Shown: positions 34,701 to 46,272 of the stretch, piece after piece
Numbering within the stretch: position 1 is the stretch's first letter
Layout of the letters: every line of letters starts with the position of its first letter
Assembly (NCBI GenBank): GCA_001643675.2
Contig: LSRY02000004.1
Span: 62,001-126,000, forward strand
Reading direction: 5' to 3'
DNA: 64,000 nucleotides
Origin: Monocercomonoides exilis
Lineage: Eukaryota > Preaxostyla > Oxymonadida > Polymastigidae
Made by a program: the position numbers and the translations under genes
The notes under the pieces: model-generated
What the model was told of the DNA's origin: nothing
Seen by the model: the letters and a program-made list of their open reading frames with translations, nothing else
Databases searched by the model: none

Positions 34701-36530
34701 AGAAGGCTTTGCTGTTGATTGAGTGTCTGAATCTCGAAGATCATTTGCTGCCTCATCTGACAGAGCAGACGACTCTGTCTGCGGGACAATCAACGAAGCC
34801 GGACGTAATGGTGATGAAAAAGCAGCAGGTGAAATTGAACGTGCGTTCTCTTTCTTTACAGGCGTTCGTACAAAACGAGGTGAACTCTTCTTTTCGATGA
34901 CTTCTTCTTTCAGTTTTTCAAGTGCTGTTTGCGGCGGAGGCTGAATAAACGAGTGCAAATGAGTGTGGACAATCTTTGACTCTTTTGTCAGTCTGCTAAA
35001 GTCTGAAGGCTGCTTTTCTTTTGCATCCCTGTCAGATGAGACAGATGCTTCATGGAGAGACGATGAAGCCGAAGAAGAGCATTCAGGCAGCTTGTTTGCC
35101 TCTGGTGCATTCAGATGATAATCAGTTAATTCACCCATCTTCTCACCCAATCGGCGTTCTCCTGATTCCAACTGGTCGAACAACAAATCTCTGATCAGAT
35201 CGCTCGGATGAACCGTCTTAATCCGCTCTTCGCGCCTACCCTCTGCAGCCCTTTTGACTTGCGATAGAGAAGGAGGAGGATGAGGAAACAACATTTTTTT
35301 GGTTTCTTTTCTTTCACTTCCGTTTTCTTCTCCTTCACTTTCATCTTTCTCTTTTTCAATTCCAGTGCAAAGTGCATCTCGAAGAGTTGGCTGATGTCTC
35401 GAAAAAAGTGGGGATTGAGAAAACCTTATTGCGTCTGGATCCACTGTAAACAGTGAAGGCGTTTCGTATCTGCGTTTTGCAGCTAAAGAAGAATAAGAAG
35501 CAGACGACTTGACAACTCCATCAAACCAGAGACAACCAAAGTGACGATATGGCAGAACATGATACAGATCGGGATGAAATGGCATTGATGAAAAGGAAAC
35601 TGGCAAATTTGAAGACAGAATTCTCTTATGAGGAGGAGTGACAAGTTTATGAACAGACATTATTTCATCATCATCATCTACATGATCTTTTGCAATAATT
35701 GCATTTGATTGAATTGTTATTTGCCTGCTGTGGTCGCAATCCGAGTAGAGCTTATGCAAATCAAGAACTCTGAATGATTTTGTCCCATCAGATGACATGA
35801 CCTCTAAATATAAATATTGCGAATGTACTGGAATTGGAGATACAGAAATCGATCGATCAGTCAAATTATCCTTATCAGGAGGCTGAAATGAAAATGAAAG
35901 AATGTTCATTCCAGGAAGATCGATGCGATACATAATCATCATAAATGGAAGAAAAACTATGCGAATAATTCCATCTGAAGTCAAAACAGCCAAAAAAGAA
36001 CTTTGATTTTGTGAAACAGTAAATCGAGGATTTGAAAAAATAGGCGGATTTTCTATGAAAGAAATTTGTAAAATGCAAGGAGGGGATGTATCTGGATGAT
36101 AGTATTCACCCAAAGCTCTTGAGTAAAAGCGAGTTAGAGCCAATGAAGTTAGACTATTATATGGCAGCTCAAAAACGACTTGGGAACTGTAATCATCTGA
36201 TTCTAACAAATGGGTAAACTGCTGAAATTCTTTTGGAATAATAAAGTTATCATTGGAATAGAATGGTCCGCCTGAAGAAGAAAGCAACGAATGCAATGTT
36301 GACATTGAAAAAAGAGGCGGAAGAGGAACAACATAAAGATTTGGAGATTTTCTTCCTGCAAGAATAAGAATTTTACCATCCCCAGAAACAGTGCAACAAG
36401 AAAATTCATTTGTGGCATCAGGAATCATCTGAGAAAGAAATGATCTTGTATTTCTGTTGAATATTGAAACTTTTCCATCTTGCTGCAAAATAAATGCTAG
36501 TCCTCCATTTCTTATTGCTTCCTCCGACAT
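31770..36530 (-). CDS. TBC1D31: TBC1D31 (WDR67)-like protein: beta-propeller, TBC domain, long coiled coil
   Basis: A single exon of 1586 aa. In animals TBC1D31 sits at centriolar satellites and is linked to ciliogenesis. Residues about 1-300 have WD-like strands (DGKVSIFNRNTR; VSGDGKILILAGRKS). The Rab-GAP-type TBC region is at about 805-1050: FPSKHRVSIWANLLSLPL, then IRVLSALAHWSPS, AEWFDTLPAPP and VYFWEPMQTLFSDMFSQSEW. Then comes the family signature YVDWEQKERERIRNEEDAV and about 400 residues of coiled coil rich in Ala, Glu and Arg. Between propeller and TBC lie Ser-rich, poly-Gln (seven CAA) and a poly-Ser run of about 28. The start at MSEEAIRNGG is the first ATG after an in-frame stop. 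The family's first WD repeats (about 200 aa) are not present upstream. Confidence 0.9.
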   Translation of the reverse strand: MSEEAIRNGGLAFILQQDGKVSIFNRNTRSFLSQMIPDATNEFSCCTVSGDGKILILAGRKSPNLYVVPLPPLFSMSTLHSLLSSSGGPFYSNDNFIIPKEFQQFTHLLESDDYSSQVVFELPYNSLTSLALTRFYSRALGEYYHPDTSPPCILQISFIENPPIFSNPRFTVSQNQSSFLAVLTSDGIIRIVFLPFMMIMYRIDLPGMNILSFSFQPPDKDNLTDRSISVSPIPVHSQYLYLEVMSSDGTKSFRVLDLHKLYSDCDHSRQITIQSNAIIAKDHVDDDDEIMSVHKLVTPPHKRILSSNLPVSFSSMPFHPDLYHVLPYRHFGCLWFDGVVKSSASYSSLAAKRRYETPSLFTVDPDAIRFSQSPLFSRHQPTLRDALCTGIEKEKDESEGEENGSERKETKKMLFPHPPPSLSQVKRAAEGRREERIKTVHPSDLIRDLLFDQLESGERRLGEKMGELTDYHLNAPEANKLPECSSSASSSLHEASVSSDRDAKEKQPSDFSRLTKESKIVHTHLHSFIQPPPQTALEKLKEEVIEKKSSPRFVRTPVKKENARSISPAAFSSPLRPASLIVPQTESSALSDEAANDLRDSDTQSTAKPSPLSSSFVNTSSSSSSSSSFPPSNIDNSQVNCGQQQQQQQQSTSRTSNSKVHSVDDGVSKAKIKGKRNARAKSSHRPPFYTRVRSEINVGADPPYSSETDSQKSSNLKSKITFTFSAPPESKTKRPSSSSSSSSSSSSSSSSSSSSSSSSSYFPGVKPYASFGGKPFFEPVPDSPRAKGKIPRLSQSHLASVLRQSGEFPSKHRVSIWANLLSLPLSKQATSALVAKGEHPGLTHIPELYPIRDDRVKRRFIRVLSALAHWSPSCCDVGFREMINPVPPFASSSASSSTHPFNHFGDSDNEDEMLMGGSGKERGRSNSHSQKRRMDAINAQRNHRIRAGFLPGIVYPFLQAIDNDVVLTELLITIITNICAEWFDTLPAPPTRTLQRAEMVLQHFAPKLHNHFKKYNISPAVYFWEPMQTLFSDMFSQSEWEVLIDHLLFVENEPCQIDFAICIAVAVLMCARSTLMNMTSVAEFEAFFTSQQFVSQIVQPHSQSRDGSAINIQPNSFLDVHEIVLTAHKIRQSAPEWLRQRAFSTNTPFTPLPADCKIYPLFDRAPVVYVDWEQKERERIRNEEDAVAQRMRAQQAAALLQAKAASDQQEWEAAQAEYDRTHGAAEKALSALKQAEDDGAQQLEDVKRQQRIKAIEEMHKNAQPKVSASVAAAQRAADAAKRTMDDLAAKEEEQMKARAEERRVRQVEDEARAEAAKIAEDVEAKKDEDESKAILDHRMRMDGIKDLLAQIAQDREDGKQQARVEGEAKREAERQRAMERERKMAEAEAEAARAQLAEEVALAEEGKRRAARRMALEEALRNQRDDEVEKLREESEKQRMKAARENVENEARREREEQSRRNAALLAEARAMALREADVRTARLRDAAGKRKLLEMEAVLMKTESVHAQRMAAEQRFMEKALSDIDAAQEAERASIMQLEQQEAQLQKVLRRQVEMLNQMVFFAERNALQPSGIAQSIYSTADIWQ
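34252..34326. repeat. (GAGGAA)n purine repeat coding poly-serine
   Basis: About ten copies of the hexamer GAGGAA on the plus strand, read on the minus strand as TCC/TCT serine codons of the TBC1D31-like protein. It is the longest simple repeat in the window, with strict purine/pyrimidine strand asymmetry. Confidence 0.9.
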
Positions 36531-36723
36531 TGAGATGGTATGCACCTCTTATTATTGATTTTTAAAAATTGTTTTTAAATTAATTAATACAAATTACTAC
36601 TGTTTGATCAAACAATAATTATATTAAAATTTGTCCTTTTCAGAATCACAAATACATTATAACAAGTTAACAATTAGAAGAAGATGCTATAAACAAAAAA
36701 CAATAAATTACGGTGATGTGTAT

Positions 36724-39700
36724 TTAATGACGAAATTGACGTGAGGATGAGCTAACATTTGCAGTTGAAGGTCTTATAAAACTCTTACGAGAACTTGATG
36801 AAGATGATGAGGATGTGGTAATATTAGAACTTTTCCCACTATTTATTTGTGCAGCTTGTGCAGCCATCATCGCCTTTAGAACGTTCAATCCAGTTCTTTC
36901 TTGAAGCTCTTCAGGCAATTCCGAAGAATATCTTGATTCCTTTCTCCTTCCTCTTCCTCTTTCCTGTGCTTCTTCTTCCTTTTCAAAGTCCCGAATTCCC
37001 TTCACACCCCACCCAACTGCAGCTGCATCGCTCCTCTGCTCCTCAGAGCCCAAGCTCCGTTTGACAGGCCCGTCCCCAGCAGACCATCTGCCCACAATTG
37101 AGTGGACAAGCAATCGCTGTGCATGATTCGCTGGGCACGAATAGTCGACATATCGCGCAGAGCGGCAGCTGTGGAACGAGTGGACAGCAGCCAAGGCAGA
37201 CGTCGAAGTGGTCCCGAAAAGTCTCGCTGAAAATAAAATAAAATAAAGAGAAGAATAAAGAAAAAAAAATTATTAAAAAGGTGAAGAATTAATTCATTTT
37301 TGTTTGAACATAAACAATTTTAATGACAAACCCAAAACAAGAGCTGCAACCACTCCTGCTCTGCCGTGTCCGTTTGTTGACTGCACAAACACACGATACC
37401 CTTTCGTGACAATTGAGTCGACGATGTAGTCAACAAGCTGCATCAGCTGCTTCTCGTCCACATCAGCTGTGCCTTCCTTCCACTTCAGCCTCGCTTCCAC
37501 GAGTGTGTCCAGCGACTGAGTGAATTCTCTCTCTGGAATGACAATGCTCTCTGAGGGAGGAAACAGAGGCTCTGCGTCTTCTTTCTCCTTCGCTGCTTTT
37601 GCAGCTGCTTCTGCGTATTTCTTTCTGCGAAGGGCAGCCACGTCAGCAGCAGTGTCTTGGCCATAGTTCCCTCTCATCTTCCTTTTCCTCTCCTGCCTCT
37701 TCTCTTCTTCCTCTTTCGCTATCCTCTCCTTCTCCTTCTGCATTTCTTCCTCTCTCTTCATCGCCTCCCACTGCACCGCCCGCTCCTTCTCCATCTGCAC
37801 CTTCAGCACTCTCATCGTGTCCTCTCGCACCATCATCACCGCTCTGAAGAAATAAGACTCACCAGAACTGTCCTGCGCTCCTGTTGATGTTGAAGCACCT
37901 GCCATTGAAGTGCGCAGACGGGCAGGATACGACGTTGCCAGTGCCAACGCAGGCGATTTCCTAATCTGCTTCTCTTCGTCGTCGGTTGAGATGATCACAA
38001 ACATGTTGATGCCTGCCTTCAGAAGCGCATACAAAGAACAGCTTTTCTCCTTTTCGCTTTCAAATGCTTCGTTTCGCTCTTTCTCTTTGTGTCTTTCAGC
38101 ATCTCTTTCTGCAGCAGACTGCTTCTTTCCTACTGCCTTTTTCGCTCCACTTGAGCGATCGCCTTTGCTTCTCTGTCTTTCTCTTCCACCAACAAACGAA
38201 CTCACTCCGTCTTCTTCATACCCAGCCTTGTCATATTCCCCTCTTTCCCCATCCGCTCCGTCGCTTCCTTCTTCTTCTCTTTCTCCGCACCTCACTCTCC
38301 CAACCCCTTCCATCGCATCGCTTATCGTCGGATGCCCGCCTATCAGCAGCACCGAAGGAATCACCCAGTTTGAGTTGGGAAAAGGCCCCACAAACATGTC
38401 GCGGTCAGCCACAGCATCGAGAAACAGAGGATTGACAATCGTCGACGGATACGGCTGCGGCTGCTGCTGAAAGCGACCAGCTGAAGATGAAAGGGCAGAA
38501 CTCTCAGAAGAAGAAGAAGAAGAAGAAGGAAAATGCTGTCTTTTAAGAACAGCAAAGGAAGGATCCATTTCGCGCAGTTTGTCGTCGTCTCTGACTGGCG
38601 GGGCAGCTTCGGCTCTTTCGCCGTAATGTGACAGACGTGCTGACGAAGAAGGCTGCGCAGTCGATGGCCGCCTCCGATATGGGTCTCTGTACGAAGCTTG
38701 TGCAGTGGAGAGAAAACGCGAGTCTGATGGTACTTCTTGATGCATTTTGCTTTGCTCAATTCTTGAGTCTGCATAACACTCAGATGGCTGAGGTGCTCCA
38801 CGCGCTTCATATTCTGTTGCACGACGCGCTTCTTGATTGGAAAATGACTGCTGACTTTTTTGCGTTGTTTGAATAAATTCTTCTGAAGGATGGTCCAAAT
38901 GAGTTTTAATAACAGGATTTGTTACAATAGAATTTCGGGAAGCAGGCAACGGTTGCATTTTCAATGGAATATATTTTCTAATTGAAGGAGGCGACGCAGC
39001 CTGCGATTTAGCTTTTAAAACTCTTCTTGCATTTTCATTGGCGATAGTCTTTCGTTGTTTCGAAAAAAGAATGAAATAAAAAAAATCTGAAAAAAAAGAA
39101 GACAAACTTCTTGATTAACATAATCTCTGTACACATCTTCAAACTCCCTAAAAATCAAAGATATTTGTATTTTAACACTCAATAAATTATTATTTTTTGA
39201 ATTACCGTTTTGTTCGTCTATATATTGTACCGCAAGCGTTAATGTACGTTGCATGAGTAATATTTATTCCAAAACACATTCTGTATGCATCAGCTGGAGG
39301 AGTATGCACCAGAATATGACTGTTATATAACTAAAAAGAAAAATATATTTGATTCGAAACTCAACAATGGTAAATAAAATTGAAATACTTCATTCAGTAA
39401 TTGTGGTGTTATAAATTTAAGTGGAGACATGAAAGATATGGACGAAGGAAGAGGTGGTAACTGATCAAATGAAGCTGAAAAAATTTTTTGAAAATATTAA
39501 ATTTATTTTAAATTAAACCTCTCTCAATCTGTGCTAATTCACTACATTTATGACACAGTAGTGCCATTTCCATTTGTTCAACATTTTTTGGTGGTTCAGG
39601 AAATTCGGACGCAACAGGATCAGAAGAAATAAAAACAGGTTCTTGAAGCTTTTCTCTAATTTTTGCTGCAACAGGTATTGGTATGAAAAAAATACAAAAG

Positions 39701-39750
39701 TTTAAATTTTCTGTGCTGCCACATCCGACGCATTGTTTCACATCGGTCAT
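36724..39750 (-). CDS. Zinc-finger plus pseudo-phosphatase protein, family not recognised
   Basis: Six exons join in phase: 39750-39519, 39474-39389, 39330-39206, 39147-39108, 39048-37332 and 37226-36724 (introns 44, 58, 58, 59, 105 nt), giving 900 aa. The N-terminus has paired CxxC motifs (CVGCG; CHKC) typical of zinc binding. Residues 107-160 contain a folded-looking segment (SHILVHTPPADAYRMCFGI). A phosphatase-like C-terminal part starts near MFVGPFPNSNWVIP and ends at the signature VFVQSTNGHGRAG. Dual-specificity phosphatases have HCxxGxGR there; here Gln-Ser replaces His-Cys (Ser718, codon 37379-37381), while Arg724 is kept. Downstream, ALAAVHSFHSCR and a C-terminal helix fit related bacterial and protist phosphatases. 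The protein therefore probably binds rather than hydrolyses phosphate. The middle is Ser- and charge-rich. No gene name is given. Confidence 0.7.
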
Positions 39751-39932
39751 GCCAAAATATTTTATGTTTTCAAAAAATGATCGTTTAAACCTTAAGTGGC
39801 TCCAATTTCTAATGCCCAAATGTAATGATTCTGCGATATTAAGAAAGCTACAAGATAACCACAAGGTCGGAACAGAACTCCAACAATAATCTTTGACAAA
39901 TATGCTTCAATGAATGCGAATGCTTTTTCTAA

Positions 39933-40730
39933 TCATATATATCCATATCTTTTTCTTCCTTCAATTCTCTTTCTCGTTCCTTCTCTCCATTTTTCTTCAA
40001 GAACTGGCAATTTTTCTTGAGATTCAGTAAGAAGATATGTGATTTGATGTCTTGATCGTTCAAGTTTCGTATGTACTGCTAATTTTCCACTTCCCTAAAA
40101 AAATAAAATAAAAAAAGAAAAGAAAAAAATAATGTCTTTTGATAACAAATGCTCAAACCAGGTATCGCTCGGTTGGGCGAATAATAAATTCTGCACCATC
40201 GGGCTGTTTTCTCAAATCATCCTGATGAATCTCAGTAATTTCCTGTTCATCAACTTCAAATGGCTTTCTTCTTTTCTTTTTTGTTCCAGTAAATAAAGCC
40301 TCTAATTCTTCTGAAGAAGCCGTCGAACTTTTTGTTTCATTTCCACTTGGTATTGAATCTAAGTTTTGAGGTACGTTTTTTGGGCTTTGAGGTGATTTTT
40401 GCTTTTCTAACATGCTTTCAGAATCCTGTTTTGACGTTTGTTTGGCACAGGGAGACTGGAGAGAAAAAATTATGAAATTTGAGAAAAATTTCATAAAAAG
40501 ATAAGAAAATATAATTTAAAGCAGCAATAACAATAAAGGAATACTGGAACGCGTTTTATTGGCTCTGGAAGAGCAGCAGAAGATATTCCTAATAAGTCAC
40601 TTAAAAAGTCATCGTCAGATTCATCATCATCTTTCTCAGTTATCAACTCATTTTTTTGTGATTTTTTGTCACCATCATCATGGACATCTTTTTTGCTATC
40701 TGTGGAATGACATTTTTCTTCCTCAGACAT
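39933..40730 (-). CDS. PRCC-like protein (MAD2B-interacting/splicing-associated family)
   Basis: Three exons (40730-40545, 40455-40159, 40094-39933; introns 89 and 64 nt) give 214 aa. The start is MSEEEKCHSTDSKKD. The N-terminal two thirds are acidic and Ser/Lys-rich with a short FLSDLLGI segment. The C-terminal 55 residues match the PRCC C-terminal domain: RHQITYLLTESQEK, then Trp-Arg-Glu and a closing RKRYGYI, like the KHQITYL and KYGF ends of animal PRCC. Human PRCC is nuclear, associates with spliceosomal proteins and binds MAD2B. The protein is about half the length of human PRCC. It is divergent to the beta-helix gene with 87 bp between starts. Confidence 0.75.
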
Positions 40731-40817
40731 TCGATGATTTTTATTAAGGTTATATCTCAATAAATTTAATATCGGATTAGATCAAACTGCATCTTCAATA
40801 AGAGCTTGGGCTCTTGC
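40731..40817. promoter_or_regulatory. 87-bp bidirectional promoter
   Basis: Separates the starts of the PRCC-like gene (minus) and the beta-helix gene (plus). A TTAGATCAAAC element at 40777-40787 lies 35 bp from the plus start and about 50 bp from the minus start. Confidence 0.45.
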
Positions 40818-43800
40818 ATGATAGGTTTGTGCTTATTGCTCATAAGTTGGGCAAAATGCACAGAGCTCGATGACATTCTTTTTGAAAACGTAGTTTCACA
40901 TCACATTAGCTCAATGTTTTCAACTTTCTCTTTTCTTAAAATGGAAAACAACAAGCATATGCTTTCATCTGATTTATCACTTTTATTCACAGAACACCAG
41001 AAATCCATAAAATTGGAACCTCTTTACTTTTCTTCACTTTATTTTTGTCAACCGATTAATCTCCAAAATTCTACGTTTTCTTCGCAAGGCTTATTTCTTC
41101 GAGCAAATTTTAACAAATATTTGATCAATGTATTAGCAAAATCCTCTCTAAATATGAATTCATGTTATTTATCCTCAAATGGAACAAGGCATTTGCCATT
41201 TATATTGAATAATGGTGAATCTATCTTTAACAACATATCATTTACTAAGTTTTCTTATCCTTCATGCTCTTCAGATGCTTTATGCTGCATGTCATCATCC
41301 TTTTCAAGCATTTCACTTCAACATTCTGTTATTTCAAACAATAAATTTCACTCAACATTTCTTTGCAATGGAATTGGATTATCTTCATCAATTGTTGATT
41401 GCAGTTTTTTAAATGTATCAGCAATTATTGATAAGCCATGGAAAAAAAGTTTATCGTTGGTTATTTCTTCGTCAATTCAAAGCAGTTATTTTGAGAAATG
41501 CTCCAATTCTTTTTATGGAGGAATCATACAAGGACTTGACCATTCTTGCGAAGATTTCAGCTGCTTGAACAGTTCATTCAAGAGTTGCTTTCGTAGCAGA
41601 ATAAGATTTGAATCCAATTCAAAAACAGAATTTAATTCTTCAATGACACGTCAAATTTGTTTTCACACATGCACATTTTTTGCATGCGAATTTTTATTAT
41701 TGAATGCCAAAGACGAGAATGGAAATTGCGTTGACGGTTATTCTAGTGATGTTACAGCAACCCCAGTAAACGATTTATGTAATGGGGGTGCGATATTCTT
41801 CTCAACGATAGGATCTCAGCAAGACACAACTGCTGCTTGTGAAACAGCTTCATGGCTGATAAATTCAGACGCTTCGACAATTCTACTAAATGTTAGCTTC
41901 TGCATGTTTGTATTAAATGAAGCAACATCTAATGGAGGTGCAATTGCAGCTGTTGCAGAAAAAGGAGGAAGTAGCATTTCTGTTGTACTAAATGGCTGCT
42001 TACTAGTCAGCTCTACGGCAGAGAATGGCATTGGAGGAGCGCTATGGATTGAAGGTCTGAAGGAAGATACAAACGACGAAACTGAGCAAAGCAGAGGCGG
42101 ATGCTATTTTTGTGCAGAAAATTGCCATATTGCCAACGGAAAGGCTGCAAAACAAGGTGCTGGAGCAGCAATACGATATGCGAATCATTTATTCGGATGT
42201 GTGCTTCATTGATTGTGAATGGAAGATAATTTGCCTTTATTAAGGCAGATTGAATTTTCTCAAATAATGATGAATGAACATATGCGGACTTTTTTTATGT
42301 TGATAATAATTGTTCTGTCTTATTTTTTGCTTATGTGAATCTTGCTTTTTTTCTCAAAATTAATCAATAATAATAATAATTTTTTTTTTTTTGAAATTTA
42401 TATAACTGTATTTGTATATATTTTCAGTTAATTACATATGTTTTAATGTGACATTCACAACATGCTTATGCACACAATCAAATGATGGAGCGCTGCTTTT
42501 GTCACTTTCGAAAGGCACAAACATCCTCGAGTTTGGGAATGTCCTTCTGGAATGCTTTTTCATATCGTGCATACCTGAGAATACGGAAAGTGAAGGCACT
42601 CTTTCATCAAACATCCCTCTTTCTTCTCATTCTTCCACTGCAAATGGATTGTCTGCCAACTCGCGTGTGTGCGGTGTGGTTATTGAAGACGAGGCAGATT
42701 TTTCACCAGAAGAAAACATCTTCACTTTGTGCTTTTCCACACACAGCAACAATTTCGTGTACTTTTCGCGAACAGACACCTCAAAATCTGATTGGATTTT
42801 GTCAAGACAGACAGAAATGCATATGGACTATATTTCTGAGTTTTCGGTTGACAAAAAGTTTTGCGGAACATCGAACCGCTTGACATGCAGCACCATTCAA
42901 TTTGCTGTGTCTGATGCAGCAGACGACGGGTCATTCACGAAACTGCTGCTCCACGAGCCGTGCTGGTCGGATATGCCAATTTACTTCGGATCGAAGTTCA
43001 TCGAAATAACAAATGCACCCGGAGAGTTCGGAGCGATAGTCTTTTCTTTGGTGCAGGGATATTGTGATGCAGAAGTTACAAGTGGCTCATTTATGGCGCA
43101 TAACATATCAATGGACCTCTCCGGAGATTTGATGAATTACGGTTTGGGATCATTTATCATCACTTCTGGAAGCTCCTCTGCTACATCTCAGCCATCTTCC
43201 CAATCCAACTCATTTTCTTTTGGATCCATCTGCTTTGATGAATCGTGGGTGCAAGGCATTCACGAAGAATGGTACGACGGTTGCTCATATGTGCCGCTGT
43301 TTCTGCTGCATGGAGGTGTGCTGAAGCTGATTCACACCACATTCGAACACTTTCTAACAAAAACTGTATTGTTTCTTGTGCAACCACTTGACACAACAAC
43401 ACTTTCAACTTCCTCTTCAATTTCGTCAGCAGATGAGCATTCCTCTCAACAGCACAACGAATTAGATGGAGAGCAAGAGTCTTCTTCAGACATCCAACTT
43501 ATCTTCATCAACACCACTGTTTCAATGGTCACAACTGAAGGCGTCATTCCTTCTGTCATTTCGAATTTTCCTCACACTTCAATTTCCAAAGACTGTTATG
43601 ATTTATCTCCTACATCTTTATGTGATATTTGCACTTCTAAGGTGTGCTTGTACTCAATGAACAGCATATTCGGCTACTGCACTGCCAACTCATCTATTTG
43701 CGGAGGCGCGATTGGCTTATATGAAGATACGTCACATTCAGTTGAGTTTCACAACACTACTTTTTTGAACTGCAAAAGCAAGGTTCAAAGTCCTGTTCGA

Positions 43801-46272
43801 CTGAAAAGCGATCTCAGTAGAGGTGGTGCACTGTTTTTGTACATTGGTGATCCGCTCGGTGCGATTAACGGAGCAGATGATATTTCCCTGAATCATTTTC
43901 TCTTCCACGAAATGACATTTGAAAAGAATAACGCAGAAATTGGCAGAGATCTCTTTCTGGTTGTCCCTTCATGTGAATTACTTTCACTTGATCGTTTCGA
44001 TTGGGATATGAACTTCTCTGTATTCAACACAGTCAATTCTGTGTTCTGCTGCCTTGGCAATGATAGATTAGGCACGGAAGATATCGATGTGCTTGAAATA
44101 CTTCTGTTTTTTATTGGTCAAACTGTTTTTGTGAACGGGGCAACTGGCGCAGATAATCGTATCTGTGGAAGAGAGGAAGCTCCTTGCGCAACTCTGAACT
44201 GTGCATCACTTCATGTGCCTTCTGCAGAGAATAATTTAAACATTCTATCGGAAAGGGCTTCATCAAATGCTGAACAAATTGCACAGATCCAACTGTTTTA
44301 TCGATCATCACTTGCTGATGAATGCAACCTGAAAGATGTGTCGCTCATTGGCGTATCTTCAGCCATACAAAGCAAATGCATTCCAATTGTGGTTGATTTC
44401 TTATCAACATCTGCGCTATCAATTGCTGCTATGTCATGCTATGATAGCGTTAGCATCTCGTCTCTTTCGTTTGCGTTTGATGATGTGACTCTTCCATCTT
44501 ATTATGTTCTGCTATATCAGACGTATGGCTTCTTAGAACTAAAGAAAGTGATATTTTCCTCACTTGACGTGAATCAAATGAAACAGCATCATTGCGTGTT
44601 TTGCCAGAGTTATGGAGGAGTGGTATCCTTCAGCGAAGTTAATGTATCGTTTCTAACTGGAACATGTCAGTGCTTATTCTTTACTGAATGCCCAGACGTT
44701 GTTATTGACTCTTCTCAATTCTCTGCTTTATCAGCTGTTATTAACTCTTTGATATCTAACGAACAGACATTGGACCAGAATAACAGCAATAAATTGTGCA
44801 GCTGGAATACTGGAATTATATTGTCTCAATCATCTCGTGTTTCTATGCTGAATACAACTTTATCCAACTCATCTGTTGGCGGTGTTGCAATGAATGGTGG
44901 ATCCCTTTTTGTGAAGAATGGCGAATTTTTGCACAATAATCCATTAATTGAGAACTGTCCTTCAGCAAGGAGAAATGTTTTCTGCAATGAGTCTGGTGTG
45001 TTAGAGATTGAGAGTCTGAAAGGAGGAGATGGTTTGAAAGAAGATTCGTCATTATGGATGCTTAGCGATGGATGCACATTGGAAGGGATTGCAGCTGAAA
45101 GAGCATCTTCTCTATTCATGCCCACTCTCACTTCTGTTTCTGGACTGATTGAAGAAGACCTCATTCAAATTACAGTTATTGGCTCTTGCATCATTCCATG
45201 TGAGCTGAAGTTCCAGATCGATTCAGAAGAATTTATGAAGCGAAACAGGCAAACGTTCACGTTCAGTGAATTTATCTCAGAGACATCTGCGAAAGCATCT
45301 GTACCAATGTCATTGTTCAGTGAAAGTGCTAATGTCCTTCATCTCACAATTACTCTTGTTGTTGGAGAAAGCCAAACACAAGTATCGAATCCTTTATATT
45401 TCAACATAACTATTTTCAATGCTTCAGGCAATTCCAACAGTCAATCAGACATACTCACAACATATCTAAAGAATGTGCTTATCATCTGCTCCTCTTGCGT
45501 ATTTGTGTTTACTGTGATTATATCCGCCATACTCATCGTCGCTGTCACATCCAGCCGCAAAAAGAAACGAGAAAGAAAAGTTAATATCGAAAATTCTGGT
45601 TCTGCAAATCAAACGCAACCTGCGCCCATTCCAGAAGATACAAATATATCAGTCGATAGTACTACACATTCCACAAATGAATCTGCTGAAGATTCATTTG
45701 ATGCAGTCACACTGGACATTAACTGCACAAATACAACTTTATCTTCTCAAAAATGCATCCAGAAAAAGGAGTGCGATATAAGCTCTCAGTCTCTTTCTTT
45801 CCTGATAAACCCAAAGCCTTTGACTTCAGTCACAGAGAATCCAGACATAAGCTCATCTGAATCGCAGTCACTTCAATCTGTGTACGTGGATTCTTCGCCT
45901 CCCGAGTCTCATTCTGCATCTTCAGCTTCACTGCCTCTTGCCACTTCTGCTTCGGCTGCTGCTCCCTCTGAATTATTTCCATTGTCTGACACATGCCAAT
46001 TTATTCATTTCATCCCTTCAGCAACAACATTGGCACAAGTCACGAGCTCAGTGTTTTCATGCAGCCTTTCAGAATCCAATCAGGATCCTTTACCAGCACA
46101 GCAGTCAATGTGCAACAAAAATCCTTCTGAAGCCTCTTTTTCTCAGCTGCAAGATGAATATGCAATGGAACCAAGATTTCAACAAGACACTTCTGCTCCT
46201 TTTTCTTTGAATCAGATGCGAATGGATTATTCGACATCTCAATTGTTTACTGACAACTTTAGAAGCAATTGA
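40818..46272 (+). CDS. Large beta-helix surface protein with single membrane anchor
   Basis: Two exons (40818-42198 and 42428-46272; intron 229 nt) give 1741 aa. The start MIGLCLLLISWAKC is a signal peptide. Residues up to about 1470 show loosely repeated short strands with many Asn, Ser and Cys, and Gly-Gly-Ala/Gly-Gly-Ile turns (CNGGAIFFS, SNGGAIAAVA, GIGGALWIEG, CGGAIGLYE, SRGGALFLY), as in right-handed parallel beta-helix (pectin-lyase-like) proteins. A transmembrane helix (about 1475-1500, FVFTVIISAILIVAV) is followed by a basic stop-transfer RKKKRERK and a Ser/Thr-rich cytoplasmic tail of about 235 aa. Such proteins form large families in oxymonads and other metamonads and are often thought to work in adhesion; the ligand here is unknown. 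Many NxS/T sites suggest glycosylation. Confidence 0.85.
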
